DNA of 64,000 nucleotides from Actinoplanes sp. TBRC 11911 (GCF_012933445.1 NZ_JABBNC010000002.1:62001-126000); one strand, 5' to 3'; shown: positions 9,256-17,888, counted from the stretch's first letter. Notes: generated from the letters alone by a model not told the origin. Numbers and translations are program-made.

Positions 9256-9468
9256 ATGACGGGTCCAGCCCAGACCGAGGAGCGACTCTCCGAGGTGCGG
9301 TTCCTGACCGTGGCCGAGGTGGCCTCCCTGATGCGGGTTTCGAAGATGACCGTCTATCGGTTGGTGCACGGCGGCGACCTGACCGCGGTCCGGGTCGGCC
9401 GTTCGTTCCGGGTGCCGGAGCACGCGGTGCACGAGTATCTGCGCGACGCGTTCTCGCAGACGGCCTGA
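9256..9468 (+). CDS. Excisionase-family helix-turn-helix DNA-binding protein
   Basis: A 70-residue MerR/excisionase-type winged-helix protein: [20 protein letters not shown] forms the helix-turn-helix, [17 protein letters not shown] the wing, and a short helix ends the domain. Orthologues in the same position are Rv0500A in M. tuberculosis and a BldC-like small regulator in Streptomyces. ATG at 9256 preceded by a weak GAAAGGA. Upstream 9068-9255 (188 bp) contains promoter-like A+T-rich tracts but no ORF. Confidence 0.88.
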   Translation: MTGPAQTEERLSEVRFLTVAEVASLMRVSKMTVYRLVHGGDLTAVRVGRSFRVPEHAVHEYLRDAFSQTA

Positions 9469-9475
9469 GGTCTGG

Positions 9476-9499
9476 CAGGGCCGTTTTGGCGCGGCCCTG
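9476..9499 (+). terminator. Hairpin after the helix-turn-helix gene
   Basis: CAGGGCCG (9476-9483) pairs with CGGCCCTG (9492-9499) around an 8-nt loop beginning TTTT, seven bases after the stop codon. Confidence 0.6.
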
Positions 9500-9646
9500 A
9501 CCGGCCGGTACGCTGGTGCGGTTGGTTCCTGGTTTCGCGCGTGCCGCCTCTCGGCAAGCCCGCGCCCCGGGATGCCGTCCAGATCGGAACCGGGACGCGC
9601 TCGAGCGCGCCCGATCCGAGCCACCAGGTTTCGAGAGGCTGTTCGT

Positions 9647-9748
9647 ATGGGCTCCGTGGTCAAGAAGCGCCGCAAGCGTATGGCGAAGAAGAAGCACCGC
9701 AAGCTGCTGCGCAAGACCCGCGTCCAGCGTCGCCGTCTCGGCAAGTGA
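9647..9748 (+). CDS. Small ribosomal protein bS22 (AURKAIP1/COX24 domain)
   Basis: A 33-residue, extremely basic protein starting [16 protein letters not shown] and ending RRRLGK. It matches the actinobacterial bS22 protein (Rv0500B-like; related to mitochondrial mS38), which binds 16S rRNA near the decoding centre of the 30S subunit. GAGAGGC sits upstream of the ATG. Position between the helix-turn-helix gene and the epimerase is the same as in M. tuberculosis. So short that ORF callers with length cutoffs miss it. Confidence 0.92.
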   Translation: MGSVVKKRRKRMAKKKHRKLLRKTRVQRRRLGK

Positions 9749-9829
9749 CGGCCGGCCGGGCCGCGCGGTGACCGCCGGCCCCGGCCGTTCCGGCGCTTGC
9801 CGCCCTTTGCCGCATCGGAAGGTGCGTCC

Positions 9830-10897
9830 GTGGTGACCTCACCGCCGAACGTCGTCGTGGTCACCGGAGTCAGCCGATTTCTCGGCGCCCGGGTGGCCGC
9901 GCGTCTCGCCTCCGATCCGCGCGTCGGCCGCGTGATCGGTCTCGACACCGTCGACCCGCCGTCAGCTCTGCGTGAGCTGCTTCCGGACGTCGAGCTGATC
10001 CGGGCCGACGCCCGGGCAGCCTCCGGCGTCATCGCCGACCTCGGCGCCGAAGCGGTCGTGCACCTGGCGGTCACCAGCGCGCCCGATCCGCAGCACGGCG
10101 GCCGCTCGGCGATGAAAGAGCAGAACGTCATCGGCACGATGCAGCTGCTCGCCGCCGCCCAGGGTGCCTCCCCGCTGCGCAAGCTCGTGGTGCGGTCGTC
10201 GACCGCGGCCTACGGCGCGTCGTTCCGTGACCCGGCCGTCTTCACCGAGGACACCGAGCCCCGGGCGGTGCCGCGCGGGTCCTACGCGCGCGACATCCTC
10301 GACATCGAGGGTTACGTGCGCGGTTTCCGCCGCCGGCGGCCCGACGTGGTCGCCACGGTGTTGCGCTTCGCGCCGTTCCTGAGCTCGACCGCCGACACCA
10401 CCCTGACGCGATACTTCGCGCAGCCGGTGGTGCCGACCGTGCTCGGCCGCGACGCCCGCCTGCAGTTCGTGCACGTCGACGACGCGCTGGAGATCCTGCA
10501 CCGCTCGGTGATCGAGGACCACCCGGGCACGTTCAACGTGGCCGGGGCCGGTGTGTTGTCGCTCTCCCAGGCCGTCCGCCGGGCCGGGCGGCTCTCGCTG
10601 CCGCTTCCCGAGACCACGCTGTCCACGCTCGCCGGGCTGGCCCGCAACGTGGGCATCGGCCAGATCGGCCTCGATCAGATCGACCTGTTCGTGCACGGCC
10701 GCGTGGTCGACGCCAGCCGGCTGATCAGCGAGTTCGGCTTCACCCCGCGCACCACCGCGGAGGCGTTCGACGACTTCCTGCGCGGTCACGCCGAGGGCTC
10801 GCTGAACTCCGACCGGCTGGTCGCGGCCGAGCGTGCGATCCTGGACGGCATCCGCCGGCTTCGCTCGACCGCCGCCGTGGGAGGTGATCGGCCTTGA
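9830..10897 (+). CDS. NAD-dependent epimerase/dehydratase (extended SDR)
   Basis: Extended short-chain dehydrogenase of 355 residues. The N-terminal Rossmann motif is VVTGVSRFLGARV, followed by LGLDT-type acidic residue (GLDTVD) for NAD binding. The catalytic region has SSTAAYG and YARDILDIE with Y and K/D variants. C-terminal substrate domain. It is the positional match of galE2 (Rv0501), but no sugar-nucleotide specificity can be shown. GTG at 9830 has GGAAGG seven bases upstream. Its TGA overlaps the TTG start of the next gene by four bases, so the two are translationally coupled. Confidence 0.85.
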   Translation: MVTSPPNVVVVTGVSRFLGARVAARLASDPRVGRVIGLDTVDPPSALRELLPDVELIRADARAASGVIADLGAEAVVHLAVTSAPDPQHGGRSAMKEQNVIGTMQLLAAAQGASPLRKLVVRSSTAAYGASFRDPAVFTEDTEPRAVPRGSYARDILDIEGYVRGFRRRRPDVVATVLRFAPFLSSTADTTLTRYFAQPVVPTVLGRDARLQFVHVDDALEILHRSVIEDHPGTFNVAGAGVLSLSQAVRRAGRLSLPLPETTLSTLAGLARNVGIGQIGLDQIDLFVHGRVVDASRLISEFGFTPRTTAEAFDDFLRGHAEGSLNSDRLVAAERAILDGIRRLRSTAAVGGDRP

Positions 10898-11874
10898 GTC
10901 AGGACGAGTACCGCGGAATGCTTCCTGGGCACGCCGACTTCACCCTGCCGGAGCCGGCCGAGCCGAAACGCGTGAACGGCCGGCGTCCGATCCCGGAGGT
11001 GCCACCGATGCCGGAGGCAGCGCCCGACCCGATCGACGTCTGGGACCAACGCGTCGCGAACGGTCTCGCCTTCCTGCGGCGCCGGCTCGCCGGGGCGTAC
11101 GAGATCGACGAGTTCGGTTTCGACCGTGAGCTCACCGACTCGGTTTTCCACCCCATGCTGCGCTTCCTCTACCGGGACTGGTTCCGCACCGAGGTGTACG
11201 GCGTGGAGAACGTCCCGTCGTCCGGCGGCGCTCTGATCGTCGGCAACCACTCCGGCACGCTCGCGCTGGACGCGCTGATGTTGTCGGTCGCCCTCCGCGA
11301 TCGCCACCCCCAGCAGCGGCACCTGCGACTGCTCGGCGCCGACCTGGTGTTCCGGGTGCCGATTCTCAGCGAGCTCGCCCGCAAGGCCGGCGCCACCGTG
11401 GCCAGCAACCCGGACGCCGAGCGCCTGATGAACTACGGCGAGCTGGTCGGCGTCTTCCCGGAGGGCTTCAAGGGCGTCGGCAAGCGCTTCTCCGAGCGGT
11501 ACAAATTGCAGCGCTTCGGCCGTGGCGGCTTCGTCTCGGCGGCGTTGCGCACCGGCACCCCGATCGTTCCGGTGGCGATCGTCGGGGCCGAGGAGATCTA
11601 TCCGATCCTGGCCGACTTCAAGCCGCTGGCCCGCCTGCTGAACCTGCCGTATTTCCCGCTGACGCCGACGTTCCCGTGGCTGGGCCCGCTCGGGCTGGTG
11701 CCGTTGCCGAGCAAGTGGCTGATCCGGTTCGGCACCCCGATCCCGACCGCGCACCTGACCGAGCTCGCTGACGATCCGATGGTCGTCTTCAACCTCGCCG
11801 ACCAGGTGCGCGAGACGATCCAGGCGACGCTGCTCGAACTGCTCGAGTTGCGACCCGACCCATTTGGTCCCTGA
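10894..11874 (+). CDS. Lysophospholipid acyltransferase family protein
   Basis: PlsC-fold acyltransferase of 326 residues, equivalent to Rv0502. The acyl-acceptor motif is NHSGTLALD rather than the common NHxSxxD, and the second block is FPEGFKGVGK in place of FPEGTRS; both variants recur in this actinobacterial subgroup. PIVPVAIVGAEE forms the third block. It probably transfers an acyl chain to a glycerol or glycolipid acceptor at the inner face of the membrane. TTG start at 10894 with GGGAGG upstream. Substrate undetermined. Confidence 0.85.
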   Translation: MSQDEYRGMLPGHADFTLPEPAEPKRVNGRRPIPEVPPMPEAAPDPIDVWDQRVANGLAFLRRRLAGAYEIDEFGFDRELTDSVFHPMLRFLYRDWFRTEVYGVENVPSSGGALIVGNHSGTLALDALMLSVALRDRHPQQRHLRLLGADLVFRVPILSELARKAGATVASNPDAERLMNYGELVGVFPEGFKGVGKRFSERYKLQRFGRGGFVSAALRTGTPIVPVAIVGAEEIYPILADFKPLARLLNLPYFPLTPTFPWLGPLGLVPLPSKWLIRFGTPIPTAHLTELADDPMVVFNLADQVRETIQATLLELLELRPDPFGP

Positions 11875-11892
11875 ACGTCCTATAGTGACAAA

Positions 11893-11931
11893 CGAGGGGT
11901 GGCCCCGGTAACTCCCGGGCTCCACCCCTCG
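11893..11931. terminator. Bidirectional terminator
   Basis: CGAGGGGTGG (11893-11902) pairs with CCACCCCTCG (11922-11931), with a further CCCCGG/CCGGGC inside. It lies between the convergent acyltransferase and DUF5667 genes. Confidence 0.75.
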
Positions 11932-11947
11932 CCATGTTCCGGTGTGT

Positions 11948-13102
11948 CTACTTGCCGCCGAGCAGCCCGCCGAGCAGTCCGCCCAGCGGGTCGCTGCGAT
12001 TCTGCGGTCCGGTCGACGGGCTCTCGCTCGGCGACGTGTCGCCGAAGGGCGCCAGATCCGGTCCGGGCGCTCCGACGCCATCCGGGTCCTCGGTCGACGA
12101 CGGGCTCGCGTCCGGTTCCGCGGACGTGGTGCCCCGGGTCGCCGGCTTGGCCGAGTCGTCCTTGTCCTTGGTCGGCTTGGTCGTCACCTTGCTGCCGTGC
12201 CCGGACGGGCGGGACGTCGTCGGATTGTCCGCGTTGGCGACGCAGTCGCGCAGCTTCGGACCGAGAGCGTCCGCGCCGGCCGGTTCGACCGGCGTACACC
12301 GCAGGCCATCGCGCAGGTCCGCGGTGCGCTCGCGCACCGCGTCGAGCAGATCGAGCGAGGTCATCGCCCGTTCCCGGTTGTCCGGGCCGACCCGGTCCAG
12401 CACCGGCATCAGCTTCTGCCGCTGCTCGGTCACGAAGTCGTCGACGGTGCCGAGCGGCTTCGTGTCGCGCCGCGCCACCGACGAGGTGGTCAGCAGCTTC
12501 ACGCCCTTGCGGGTGTCGGCGTCCATGTCGTTGAGCACGCCACCGAAGCCGGCGTCCTCGCCCTTCATCGCGGCCGCCTCGGCGAGCCGGGTGCGGGCGA
12601 AGTCCAGGGACAACTGCCCCCGGTTGACGTCGGAGCCGGCCATCGCCAGCTGCGCGCGTTCGGTGGAGCGTTTCACCCCGTACAGGGTGTCGCCCGGCGA
12701 TGCGTTCTCGCTTGCGGCGGAGATCCCGGAGACCGCCAGCGCGCCGGCGGCGACGCCGATCACGATCGCGCCCCGGGTGCGGAACCGCCGGCCGTCGCGG
12801 CCGATGAGCCCGGCCTTGATGCGGGATCGGGCCGGTTCGGCCGGTTCGGTCTCGGCGGTCGCGGTCCGGCCGATGCCGTCCCGCTCGGCGGTGGCGACCA
12901 GCATGGCACGCAGCCCGGTGCGGAACTCGGGTTCGACGCCGGTTCCGGGCAATGACGCGGGCAGGCTGCTGCCGATGGCGACCAGCTCGGCGAGCTGTTC
13001 GTCGGCCGGGCCGCGACTGTGGTGCCGGCGGCTGCCGGTGGTCTCGTCGAGAAGCTCCGCGAAGCGCTCGGCGCTCCGGCGGTTCAGGAAGTCGAAGTTC
13101 AC
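11948..13102 (-). CDS. rsbN: DUF5667 membrane protein, probable anti-sigma factor for BldN
   Basis: A 384-residue protein. The cytosolic N-terminal domain (1-105) is followed by one membrane helix (about 111-130), a DUF5667 helical domain starting ASPGDTLYGVKRSTERA, and a Thr/Pro/Asp-rich tail with LGGLLGGLLGG at the end. It lies directly downstream of the bldN-type sigma gene on the same strand, the place and topology of RsbN, the single-helix anti-sigma factor of Streptomyces BldN. GTG at 13102 with GGGAGG eight bases upstream. The anti-sigma role is inferred from position and topology. Confidence 0.7.
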   Translation of the reverse strand: MNFDFLNRRSAERFAELLDETTGSRRHHSRGPADEQLAELVAIGSSLPASLPGTGVEPEFRTGLRAMLVATAERDGIGRTATAETEPAEPARSRIKAGLIGRDGRRFRTRGAIVIGVAAGALAVSGISAASENASPGDTLYGVKRSTERAQLAMAGSDVNRGQLSLDFARTRLAEAAAMKGEDAGFGGVLNDMDADTRKGVKLLTTSSVARRDTKPLGTVDDFVTEQRQKLMPVLDRVGPDNRERAMTSLDLLDAVRERTADLRDGLRCTPVEPAGADALGPKLRDCVANADNPTTSRPSGHGSKVTTKPTKDKDDSAKPATRGTTSAEPDASPSSTEDPDGVGAPGPDLAPFGDTSPSESPSTGPQNRSDPLGGLLGGLLGGK

Positions 13103-13283
13103 CGCGGGCACCTCCCCTCGCTCGTGAATGTCTCGTCGGCGGCATCGCCGACGGTCGCGACGAAACCGGGGGCCGGCAGGCCTGCCCGGGGTCGCACCCG
13201 GACAAACGCGCGACACGCTTCGCCGGTTACGGGGAGAAGAGCCCGGTATCGGGTATCGGAGATCGACATCCGCGAGAGCCCGG

Positions 13284-14213
13284 TCACCACTGGAACCCTT
13301 CGGGCAGCAGCCGGGCGAGCGCCCGGACGGCCCGGTACTGGAGTGCCTTGATGGCACCCTCGTTCTTGCCCATGGTCTGTGCCGTCTCGGCGACCGAGAA
13401 GCCCTGCAGGAAGCGCAGCACGATGCACTCCTGCTGCTCGGGATTGAGCTGCTTGACCGCGGAGAGCAGGGCGACGTTGGTGATGTGGTCGACCACCGCG
13501 GATTCCGGGCTGCCCTCGGGACCGCGGTCCTCCCGGTCGGCGTCCAGCACGTCGCCGGTGGTGACCTCGAGCCGGTACCGGCCCGACTTGAAGTGGTCGG
13601 CGACCAGGTTGCGGGCGATCGTGACCAGCCAGGCGCCGAGGTCGCGGCCCTGCCAGGTGAAGCTGCCGATGCGCTTGAGCGCGCGCAGGAAGGTGTCCGA
13701 GGTGAGGTCCTCGGCGAGCTGACGGTTGCCGACCCGGAAGTAGACGAACCGGAAGACGGTGTCCACGTACCGGTCGTAGATCAGCCCGAACGCCTCGGCC
13801 TCGCCGGCCTGCGCGCGTTCCACCAGCGCCCACACCTCGGCCGCCGCGTCGGTCGGGTCCGGCCGCGCCGGGTACTTGGGCGGCTCGGCCTCGCGCGGCG
13901 GGCCGGTGGTGCTCTGCGCCGGGACGACCACTGTCGCGTCGGCTTCCGGCAGGTTGCTGCGCTGCCCGGCGGTGGGCTGCGCGGGCATGGTCGGACGACC
14001 GGGCACGGCGACCCGGCCGCCACCCGGCATCGGCTTGGCGTTGCCGGTCGGCGCGGCCCGATGCGGGGACTCGTTGACGTTCGGGCGGTTGCGGGTGCGT
14101 TTCGGGCTGTCACCCCGCAGCGTGTTGGTGATCATGTCGTCTACGGAGCGGCGGAGGGCGGTCAGACCCTCGGAGATGCGGTAGTTCGGATCCCCGGCGT
14201 ACGCATGAGTCAC
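13284..14213 (-). CDS. bldN: ECF sigma factor BldN-like, with N-terminal extension
   Basis: RNA polymerase sigma factor of 309 residues. Region 2 runs from about residue 137 (EAFGLIYDRYVDTVFRFVYF, AEDLTSDTFLRAL) and region 4 from about 235 (LNPEQQECIVLRFLQGFSV, NEGAIKALQYRAVRAL). About 125 residues precede region 2, far longer than a usual ECF sigma; Streptomyces BldN is likewise made as a pro-protein with an N-terminal extension and drives aerial development. GTG at 14213 with GGAGG six bases upstream. The 181-bp gap to the DUF5667 gene has no ORF. Overlaps an upstream mini-ORF by four bases. Confidence 0.88.
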   Translation of the reverse strand: MTHAYAGDPNYRISEGLTALRRSVDDMITNTLRGDSPKRTRNRPNVNESPHRAAPTGNAKPMPGGGRVAVPGRPTMPAQPTAGQRSNLPEADATVVVPAQSTTGPPREAEPPKYPARPDPTDAAAEVWALVERAQAGEAEAFGLIYDRYVDTVFRFVYFRVGNRQLAEDLTSDTFLRALKRIGSFTWQGRDLGAWLVTIARNLVADHFKSGRYRLEVTTGDVLDADREDRGPEGSPESAVVDHITNVALLSAVKQLNPEQQECIVLRFLQGFSVAETAQTMGKNEGAIKALQYRAVRALARLLPEGFQW

Positions 14214-14335
14214 TGCGCCTCCTCAACCCGGCGGGCCCGGTACGTCTGCTGATCCGTCCCGCCAGAACAGGAATAGCAGTAATTCCGTACTTTTTGTGGC
14301 ACAGCGGCCTCCTCGGATGAGGGGTGATCACTCAT
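14210..14335 (-). CDS. Candidate 41-residue leader ORF coupled to bldN
   Basis: ATG at 14335 opens a 41-codon frame whose TGA overlaps the GTG of bldN (GTGA). The product is polar with a CYSC pair (RNYCYSCSGG). No ribosome site is seen before the ATG, and coding is not proven; the overlap with bldN is the main argument. Confidence 0.35.
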   Translation of the reverse strand: MSDHPSSEEAAVPQKVRNYCYSCSGGTDQQTYRARRVEEAQ

Positions 14336-14343
14336 AGCAAAAG

Positions 14344-14371
14344 GGGTGGGTCGGCACGACCGACCTCACCC
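14344..14371 (-). promoter_or_regulatory. Hairpin with T tract in bldN leader (possible attenuator)
   Basis: On the minus strand GGGTG-A-GGTCGG (14371-14360) pairs with CCGACC-CACCC (14354-14344) around a 5-nt loop, with one bulged A, then CTTTT. It lies upstream of the mini-ORF and bldN. It could be a terminator/attenuator in the leader or a protein-binding palindrome. Confidence 0.45.
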
Positions 14372-14582
14372 AGGGCTGTGGAGTCCGTTACTCAGACGCG
14401 AAGTATCACGGACACCGAACACATGGAGTCGCACACCGTGTGCGCTGCGCGAAAATAGTACGAAGTGGCGCAGACGTCGCACAAGGAACGTCTGACACGA
14501 TGGTGGGCACTCTCCGCAAGACGACGGACAGGCTGTCCGCCTGTCCCCATTTCGGGCACCATTTGTGCCAGACTCGTGCCCC

Positions 14583-16031
14583 GTGGACGTACGCGCTGCC
14601 GACCCGGTCGCCGAGGCCGCGGCGCGACGGCCCGACGGCCTCGCCCTGATCGCCGCGGACGCGTCGCTGACCTGGGCGGCGGTCGACGAGCGGGTCACCG
14701 CGGCGGCGCATCGGGTCGCCGAGCTGGCCGGCCCGGGCGAGCGGGTGGCGATCATGCTGCCCAACTCGGTCGACTTCGTGGTCACCTATTTCGGGGTGCT
14801 GCGGGCCGGCCGGGTCGCGGTGCCGCTCAACCCCGGGTACACGGACGACGAGCTGGAGTACGCGGTCCGCGACAGCGGCGCGGTGCTGATCGTCCGGGAG
14901 GCGCTCGGCCCGTCCGCGCACGCCGCCGAGCTGCCGTCGGTCGCCCCGGGTGATCTCGCGGTGCTGCTCTACACGTCCGGGACCAGCGGCCGGCCCAAGG
15001 GCGCGATGCTCACCCACGCCGCGCTGGCCGCCAACCACGAGCAGCTCGACGCCGTCGACCCGCCGCCGGCCGGCCCGGACGACGTGGTCCTGCTGGCGGT
15101 GCCGATGTTTCACGCGTACGGGCTGAACACCGGGCTCGGCATGGTGGCGCACCACGCCGCGACCGGCGTGCTGGTGGACCGCTTCGACGCCGCCGCGTCA
15201 CTGTCCGTGATCGCCGAGCGAGCCGTGACGGTGACGATCGGGGTCCCGAGCATGTACGCGGCGTGGGCGCGACAGCCCGCCGCGGCGACGGCGATGAGCA
15301 GCGTGCGCACCCCGGTGTGTGGCGCGGCGCCGCTCGCCCCGGAGGACTCGGCCCGATTCACCGCGGCCACCGGCAAGTCGATCCTGGTCGGGTACGGGCT
15401 GACCGAGACCGCGCCGGTGCTGACGATCGGTGCCCGGGAAAAACCGGGCTCTATCGGGCGGCCGCTGCCCGGCGTCTCCCTGCTGCTGCGCTCGGCCGAC
15501 GGCGCGGTGCTGTGGACGGACGGGATCGCGTCCCCCGACGATGACGAGGCCGAACTGGATTTGAGCGTGGCGGACGTGGACGGCACCGACCCGGGCGAGA
15601 TCGTCGTGCGCGGCGCGAACCTGTTCGCCGGGTACTGGCCGGACGGCCGGGACGGGCCGGACGCGGACGGCTGGTGGGCCACCGGCGACGTGGCGTACGC
15701 GGACGCCGACGGCGACCTGCACCTGGTCGACCGGATCGGCGAGCTGATCCTGGTCAACGGCTTCAACGTCTACCCGGCCGAGATCGAGCGGGTGCTGGAC
15801 GGCCATCCCGCGGTGGCCGAGGCGGCGGTGATCGGCGTAAGTGATCCGGCGACCGGTCAGCGGCCGCACGCCTTCGTGGTCGCCGCCCTCGACCCACCGC
15901 CCACCCCCGCCGAGCTGCAGGTTTACTGCTCCGGCCAGCTGGCCCGGTTCAAGATGCCGAGCATCGAGCTGGTGAGTGAGCTTCCGCACTCGGCCACCGG
16001 CAAGGTTCGCAAGCGAGAATTGCCCTCATGA
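14583..16031 (+). CDS. AMP-binding acyl-CoA synthetase/ligase
   Basis: ANL-superfamily enzyme of about 482 residues that adenylates a carboxylic acid and usually transfers it to CoA. Core motifs: YTSGTSGRPKGAMLTH (P-loop), GYGLTETAPV, GWWATGDVAY, DRIGELILVNGFNVYPAEIE and the C-terminal lysine in SATGKVRKRE. Chain-length or aromatic specificity cannot be read. GTG at 14583 is chosen; GTG 14565 is in frame and neither has a Shine-Dalgarno, though CAGACT lies eight bases before 14583. Overlaps the next gene by four bases, forming an operon. Confidence 0.85.
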   Translation: MDVRAADPVAEAAARRPDGLALIAADASLTWAAVDERVTAAAHRVAELAGPGERVAIMLPNSVDFVVTYFGVLRAGRVAVPLNPGYTDDELEYAVRDSGAVLIVREALGPSAHAAELPSVAPGDLAVLLYTSGTSGRPKGAMLTHAALAANHEQLDAVDPPPAGPDDVVLLAVPMFHAYGLNTGLGMVAHHAATGVLVDRFDAAASLSVIAERAVTVTIGVPSMYAAWARQPAAATAMSSVRTPVCGAAPLAPEDSARFTAATGKSILVGYGLTETAPVLTIGAREKPGSIGRPLPGVSLLLRSADGAVLWTDGIASPDDDEAELDLSVADVDGTDPGEIVVRGANLFAGYWPDGRDGPDADGWWATGDVAYADADGDLHLVDRIGELILVNGFNVYPAEIERVLDGHPAVAEAAVIGVSDPATGQRPHAFVVAALDPPPTPAELQVYCSGQLARFKMPSIELVSELPHSATGKVRKRELPS

Positions 16032-16276
16032 AGCGAGTGACCCTGATCAGCCGGGACGGCTGCCACCTCTGCGAGCAGGCGGCGGCCGTGCTCGACCGGA
16101 TCGTGCCGGACGGCTGGACCCGGGTGGACGTGGAGTCGTCCATCGAGCTGGAACGTGACTACGGCGACCGGGTTCCGGTGGTGCTGCTGGACGGCGCCGA
16201 GCACGGTTACTGGCGGGTCGAGGAGGACCGGCTGCTGCGGGATTTGGCTCGACAGCCGGGGGAGTCGCGACTGTAG
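16028..16276 (+). CDS. Glutaredoxin-like protein (DUF836)
   Basis: An 82-residue thioredoxin-fold protein with redox motif CHLC at residues 12-15 and the cis-proline segment VPVVLLDG. Cytosolic thiol oxidoreductase of unknown partner. Its ATG overlaps the stop of the ligase gene (ATGA). A DUF836 gene also lies just upstream of hemA in M. tuberculosis (Rv0508), so context is conserved. Confidence 0.85.
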   Translation: MKRVTLISRDGCHLCEQAAAVLDRIVPDGWTRVDVESSIELERDYGDRVPVVLLDGAEHGYWRVEEDRLLRDLARQPGESRL

Positions 16277-16286
16277 GGTGCCTGCC

Positions 16287-16931
16287 GTGACGCGCACGCA
16301 TCTTGTCTGGGACTGGAACGGCACCCTTCTCGACGACTTCAGCCTGGTCGTCACCGCCACCAACGAGGCGTTCACCGCGGTCGGCGGCCGCTCGGTCGGC
16401 GCCGACGAGCACCGCAGCCGCTTCCGCCGGCCGGTCGCCGAGTTCTATGCCGAGATCCTCGAGCGGGCGGTGGACAACGAGGAGTTCGGCAAGCTCGACC
16501 GGATCTTCCACGACGCGTACCGGCTGGGTCTGACCGACATGAAGCTGGCGGCCGACGCCCAGGCCGCGCTGACCTCCTGGCCGGGATCGCAGTCACTGCT
16601 GTCCATGTGGTTCCACGACGAGCTGGTGCCGGCCATCCAGACGTACGGGCTTTCCGGGGTCTTCACCCGCATCGACGGGCTTCGCACCGAGGTGGGCGGG
16701 CACCTGAAAGCGGCCCATCTGGCCGAGCACCTGGCCCAGTTGGGCATCCCGGGCGACCGGGTGGTGCTGATCGGTGACTCGTTGGACGACGGGGCGGCGG
16801 CCGAGTCGGTGGGGGCCGTCGCCGTGCTGTACACGGGCGGTTTCACCGATGCGGTCCGGCTGAGGGCTTCGGGGCGTCCGGTCGCGGACAGTCTGGTCGA
16901 AGCAGTCGCCGTCGCTCGTACGCTTCAGTAA
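16287..16931 (+). CDS. HAD family hydrolase
   Basis: Haloacid dehalogenase-type phosphatase of 214 residues: motif I DWNGTLLDD (nucleophile Asp), motif II in SLLSMW, motif III lysine in GGHLKAAHL and motif IV LIGDSLDDGAAA. The helical cap lies between motifs I and II. GTG at 16287 follows AGGGTG; a GTG at 16278 is also in frame. Third gene of the ligase-glutaredoxin-HAD unit, 10 bp after the glutaredoxin. Substrate unknown, probably a small phosphorylated metabolite. Confidence 0.82.
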   Translation: MTRTHLVWDWNGTLLDDFSLVVTATNEAFTAVGGRSVGADEHRSRFRRPVAEFYAEILERAVDNEEFGKLDRIFHDAYRLGLTDMKLAADAQAALTSWPGSQSLLSMWFHDELVPAIQTYGLSGVFTRIDGLRTEVGGHLKAAHLAEHLAQLGIPGDRVVLIGDSLDDGAAAESVGAVAVLYTGGFTDAVRLRASGRPVADSLVEAVAVARTLQ

Positions 16932-17025
16932 GTGGTCGGTGGATGTAGACAGCGGCCATACTTTTACTGATGCCCTGTTAACACGCGAGTGGATCTTTGT
17001 CCACTCCTCTGAACAAGATCGCGAT

Positions 17026-17043
17026 TTGTGCACGCCTTCACAA
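17026..17043. promoter_or_regulatory. Rex operator upstream of rex-hemACDB
   Basis: TTGTGCACGCCTTCACAA matches the Rex consensus TTGTGAANNNNTTCACAA at 13 of 14 defined positions. It lies 102 bp before the rex start in the 213-bp gap after the HAD gene and implies redox (NADH/NAD+) autoregulation of the haem operon. Confidence 0.85.
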
Positions 17044-17144
17044 GCGCCTACTCTGTGACGACGAAGAGGCCCGCTATCACAGCCGATACACGTAGGCGTC
17101 GGCGGGTTCACCGCAGTTTCGCCACCTCGTCGGCACGGAGTCAG

Positions 17145-17888
17145 ATGAGTCAGCAGCGTCACGGAAGCACGCCCGGAGAGCCCGGGGCCGTCCCGGCCTT
17201 CCCGGATCTGCCGGAGGCGACGGTCGCGCGCCTCCCGGAATATCTGCGGGCATTGCACAACCTCGGCGAGGCCGGCGCCGACACGGTTTCCAGCGAGGGT
17301 CTGGCCGCGGCCGCCGGGGTCAACTCGGCCAAGCTGCGCAAAGACCTCTCACATCTGGGGTCGTACGGGACCCGCGGGGTCGGCTACGACGTCGCGCTCC
17401 TGATCGAGCAGATCGAGTTCGTCTTAGGTCTGGATCAGCGGCGCGCGGTCGGCCTGGTCGGCATCGGAAACCTCGGCCACGCACTGGCCGGCTACGACGG
17501 GTTCGTCAGCCGGGGTTTCAAGATCGTCGCACTGTTCGACGCCGACCCGGACAAGGTCGGCGAACGGATCCACGGCCTCACCGTGCGTCACATCGACGAG
17601 CTCGGCAAGGTCGCGTCCGAGGAGAACGTCGCGATCGGGGTGATCGCCACCCCGGCGGGGGCCGCGCAGGCCGTCGCGGACGAACTGGTCGCCGCGGGGG
17701 TGACCAGCATCCTCAATTTCGCGCCCTGCGTGTTGTCGGTTCCGCCGGGGGTAGACGTCCGGAAGGTCGATCTCGCGATCGAGCTGCAAATCCTGTCCTT
17801 CCACGAGCACCGCAAGGCCTCGCTGACCGCGCTTCCCGGCGGGCGGTCCGCGACGGGCGCGGGTAACCAGGAGGCGGTCGGGTCGTGA
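17145..17888 (+). CDS. rex: Redox-sensing transcriptional repressor Rex
   Basis: Cytosolic dimeric repressor (247 residues) that releases DNA when NADH rises. The N-terminal winged helix includes SSEGLAAAAGVNSAKLRKDLSHLGSYGTRGVGYDV; the Rossmann domain has VGIGNLGHAL for NADH. The C-terminal swapped helix contains LQILSFHEHRKASL. ATG at 17145 preceded by GGAG. It shares four bases with hemA (GTGA) and heads the haem operon, as in Streptomyces. A near-consensus Rex site lies upstream. Confidence 0.96.
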   Translation: MSQQRHGSTPGEPGAVPAFPDLPEATVARLPEYLRALHNLGEAGADTVSSEGLAAAAGVNSAKLRKDLSHLGSYGTRGVGYDVALLIEQIEFVLGLDQRRAVGLVGIGNLGHALAGYDGFVSRGFKIVALFDADPDKVGERIHGLTVRHIDELGKVASEENVAIGVIATPAGAAQAVADELVAAGVTSILNFAPCVLSVPPGVDVRKVDLAIELQILSFHEHRKASLTALPGGRSATGAGNQEAVGS

